Origin: an uncultured Chloroflexota bacterium | GTDB taxonomy: Bacteria; Chloroflexota; Anaerolineae; Aggregatilineales; Phototrophicaceae | Assembly: GCA_903904765.1 (NCBI GenBank) | Contig: CAIVEA010000618.1 | Location: 1-6,330 of the forward strand | DNA length: 6,330 nt | Direction of reading: 5' to 3' | Shown: in pieces, positions 5,471-6,330 of the stretch | Position numbering within the stretch: the first letter of the stretch is position 1 | Layout: every line of letters begins with the position of its first letter | The notes under the pieces: generated by a model | The model's database searches: none | The model's input: the letters and a program-made list of their open reading frames with translations, nothing else | What the model was told of the DNA's origin: nothing | Program-made: the position numbers and the translations under genes

Positions 5471-6330
5471 ATGACCTATAACCTGACTGACCTAACCCTG
5501 ACCCAAGCCTTATCGCAGCTTCGCAACCGCCAGATTTCGGCGGTTGATTTGACTCGCGCCCATCTGGAACGCATCCAAACGATTGACTCGCACCTGCATG
5601 CTTACTTGACCGTGACGGCAGAACGGGCGCTGCAAGATGCTGAAGCCGCCGACCGCGCCCGTGCTGCGGGGGATGATCGCCCGCTGCTGGGTATCCCGAT
5701 GGCGATTAAAGATGTGCTATCCACACGCGGGATCGAAACCACCTGCGGCTCGAAAATCCTGAAGGGCTATAAGCCAGTTTACGATGCTACTGTCGTCAAG
5801 CGCCTGTCCGAAGCCGGCATGGTGCTGTTGGGCAAGCTGAACATGGACGAGTTTGCGATGGGTTCATCCACCGAAAATTCGGCCTATGGCTTCACCCGCA
5901 ATCCGTGGGACACCTCGCGTGTTCCGGGCGGCAGCAGCGGCGGCAGCGCGGCGGCGGTCAGCGCGGGCATGGCGATGGGAACCATCGGCACGGATACGGG
6001 TGGTAGCATCCGGCAGCCGGGCGCGTTTTGCGGCATTCCCGCGCTCAAGCCCAGTTACGGACGCGCCTCGCGCTACGGGCTGGTGGCCTTCGGCTCGTCG
6101 CTGGATTGCCCCGGCCCGCTGGCACGCACTGTCGAAGATGTGGCGCGGATTATGGGCGTGATTGCCGGACATGACCCGCTGGACTCGACCAGCGTGAAGG
6201 CCGATGTGCCAGATTATGTGGCGGGGTTGCAAGGCGGCGTGAAGGGCTTGAAGATCGGCATCCCCAAAGAATATTTCATCGAGGGTATTCAGCCCGAAAT
6301 TGATATGGCGGTGCTGGGTGCGATTGAGCA
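5471..6330 (+). CDS. gatA: Glu-tRNA(Gln)/Asp-tRNA(Asn) amidotransferase subunit A, 3'-partial
   Basis: The first 286 residues of GatA; the family is about 480-500 long, so roughly 200 residues lie beyond the window. In the GatCAB complex GatA releases ammonia from glutamine and feeds it to GatB, which converts Glu-tRNA(Gln) (or Asp-tRNA(Asn)) to the amidated form. The amidase-signature triad is complete: Lys80 in PMAIKD, cis-Ser155 in PGGSSGGSA and nucleophile Ser179 in GTDTGGSI, one residue later than Staphylococcus aureus Lys79/Ser154/Ser178. GatA-specific stretches follow: FCGIPALKPSYG (186-197), SRYGLVAFGSSLD (200-212), TVEDVARIMGVIAGHDP (220-236). The start at 5471 places the N-terminal LTLTQALSQLRN helix as in other GatA proteins; the ribosome site is weak (GAGA, eight bases away). 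gatC is not directly upstream, so the genes are dispersed or gatC lies downstream. A stand-alone amidase is possible but less likely given the GatA-type motifs. Confidence 0.93.
   Translation, partial: MTYNLTDLTLTQALSQLRNRQISAVDLTRAHLERIQTIDSHLHAYLTVTAERALQDAEAADRARAAGDDRPLLGIPMAIKDVLSTRGIETTCGSKILKGYKPVYDATVVKRLSEAGMVLLGKLNMDEFAMGSSTENSAYGFTRNPWDTSRVPGGSSGGSAAAVSAGMAMGTIGTDTGGSIRQPGAFCGIPALKPSYGRASRYGLVAFGSSLDCPGPLARTVEDVARIMGVIAGHDPLDSTSVKADVPDYVAGLQGGVKGLKIGIPKEYFIEGIQPEIDMAVLGAIE

Noticed and set aside
5853..6232. Overlapping open frames on both strands inside gatA
   Set aside because: The amidase signature with its two catalytic serines is read in the gatA frame across this region; the other products are low-complexity Ala/Arg-rich.
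1..6330. CRISPR array, transposon ends, tRNA/rRNA genes or phage genes
   Set aside because: No regularly spaced direct repeats, terminal inverted repeats with target duplications, cloverleaf structures or transposase/integrase motifs were found by reading both strands.

Overview
The window is GC-rich, densely coding bacterial DNA. It holds five protein genes, two of them cut by the window ends, separated by short gaps of about 100-150 bases. High GC, codons ending mostly in G/C, Shine-Dalgarno-type starts and a Glu-tRNA(Gln) amidotransferase A subunit point to a free-living bacterium that uses the indirect Gln-tRNA route. The GatA sequence feels Chloroflexota-like to me, but that is an impression from memory and not a demonstrated placement. 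I see no tRNA, rRNA, CRISPR array, insertion sequence or phage gene.

Layout, left to right. (1) Bases 3-1079, + strand: the C-terminal three quarters of a PLP-dependent tyrosine phenol-lyase/tryptophanase-type beta-eliminating lyase. Its residues resemble tyrosine phenol-lyase at the substrate-reading positions. (2) Bases 1066-3042, - strand: a full-length HyuA-type hydantoinase/oxoprolinase subunit that converges on the lyase and overlaps its 3' end by 14 bases. (3) Bases 3043-3191: a gap with a strong GC-rich hairpin, a perfect -10 box facing hyuA and a second small hairpin in the predicted hyuA leader. (4) Bases 3192-4277, - strand: an NADP-type aldo/keto reductase. (5) Bases 4278-4416: a divergent promoter region. 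(6) Bases 4417-5367, + strand: an ADP-ribosylglycohydrolase-family protein. (7) Bases 5368-5470: a gap with a good sigma70-like promoter. (8) Bases 5471-6330, + strand: the first 286 codons of gatA, running off the right edge.

How they work together. The reductase and hyuA lie in the same direction, but a hairpin and an apparent promoter separate them, so they need not be one operon. The lyase (amino-acid side-chain elimination to pyruvate and ammonia), the HyuA protein (ATP-dependent cyclic amide opening in characterised relatives) and the reductase would suit a small-molecule or amino-acid catabolic neighbourhood, but nothing here proves a joint pathway. The ADP-ribosylglycohydrolase and gatA look independently transcribed. 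The window does not show an obviously new multi-gene system. The most useful leads are the broken or divergent 5' end and unusual active-site substitutions of the lyase, the hyuA gene without a hyuB neighbour, and the structured hyuA leader.
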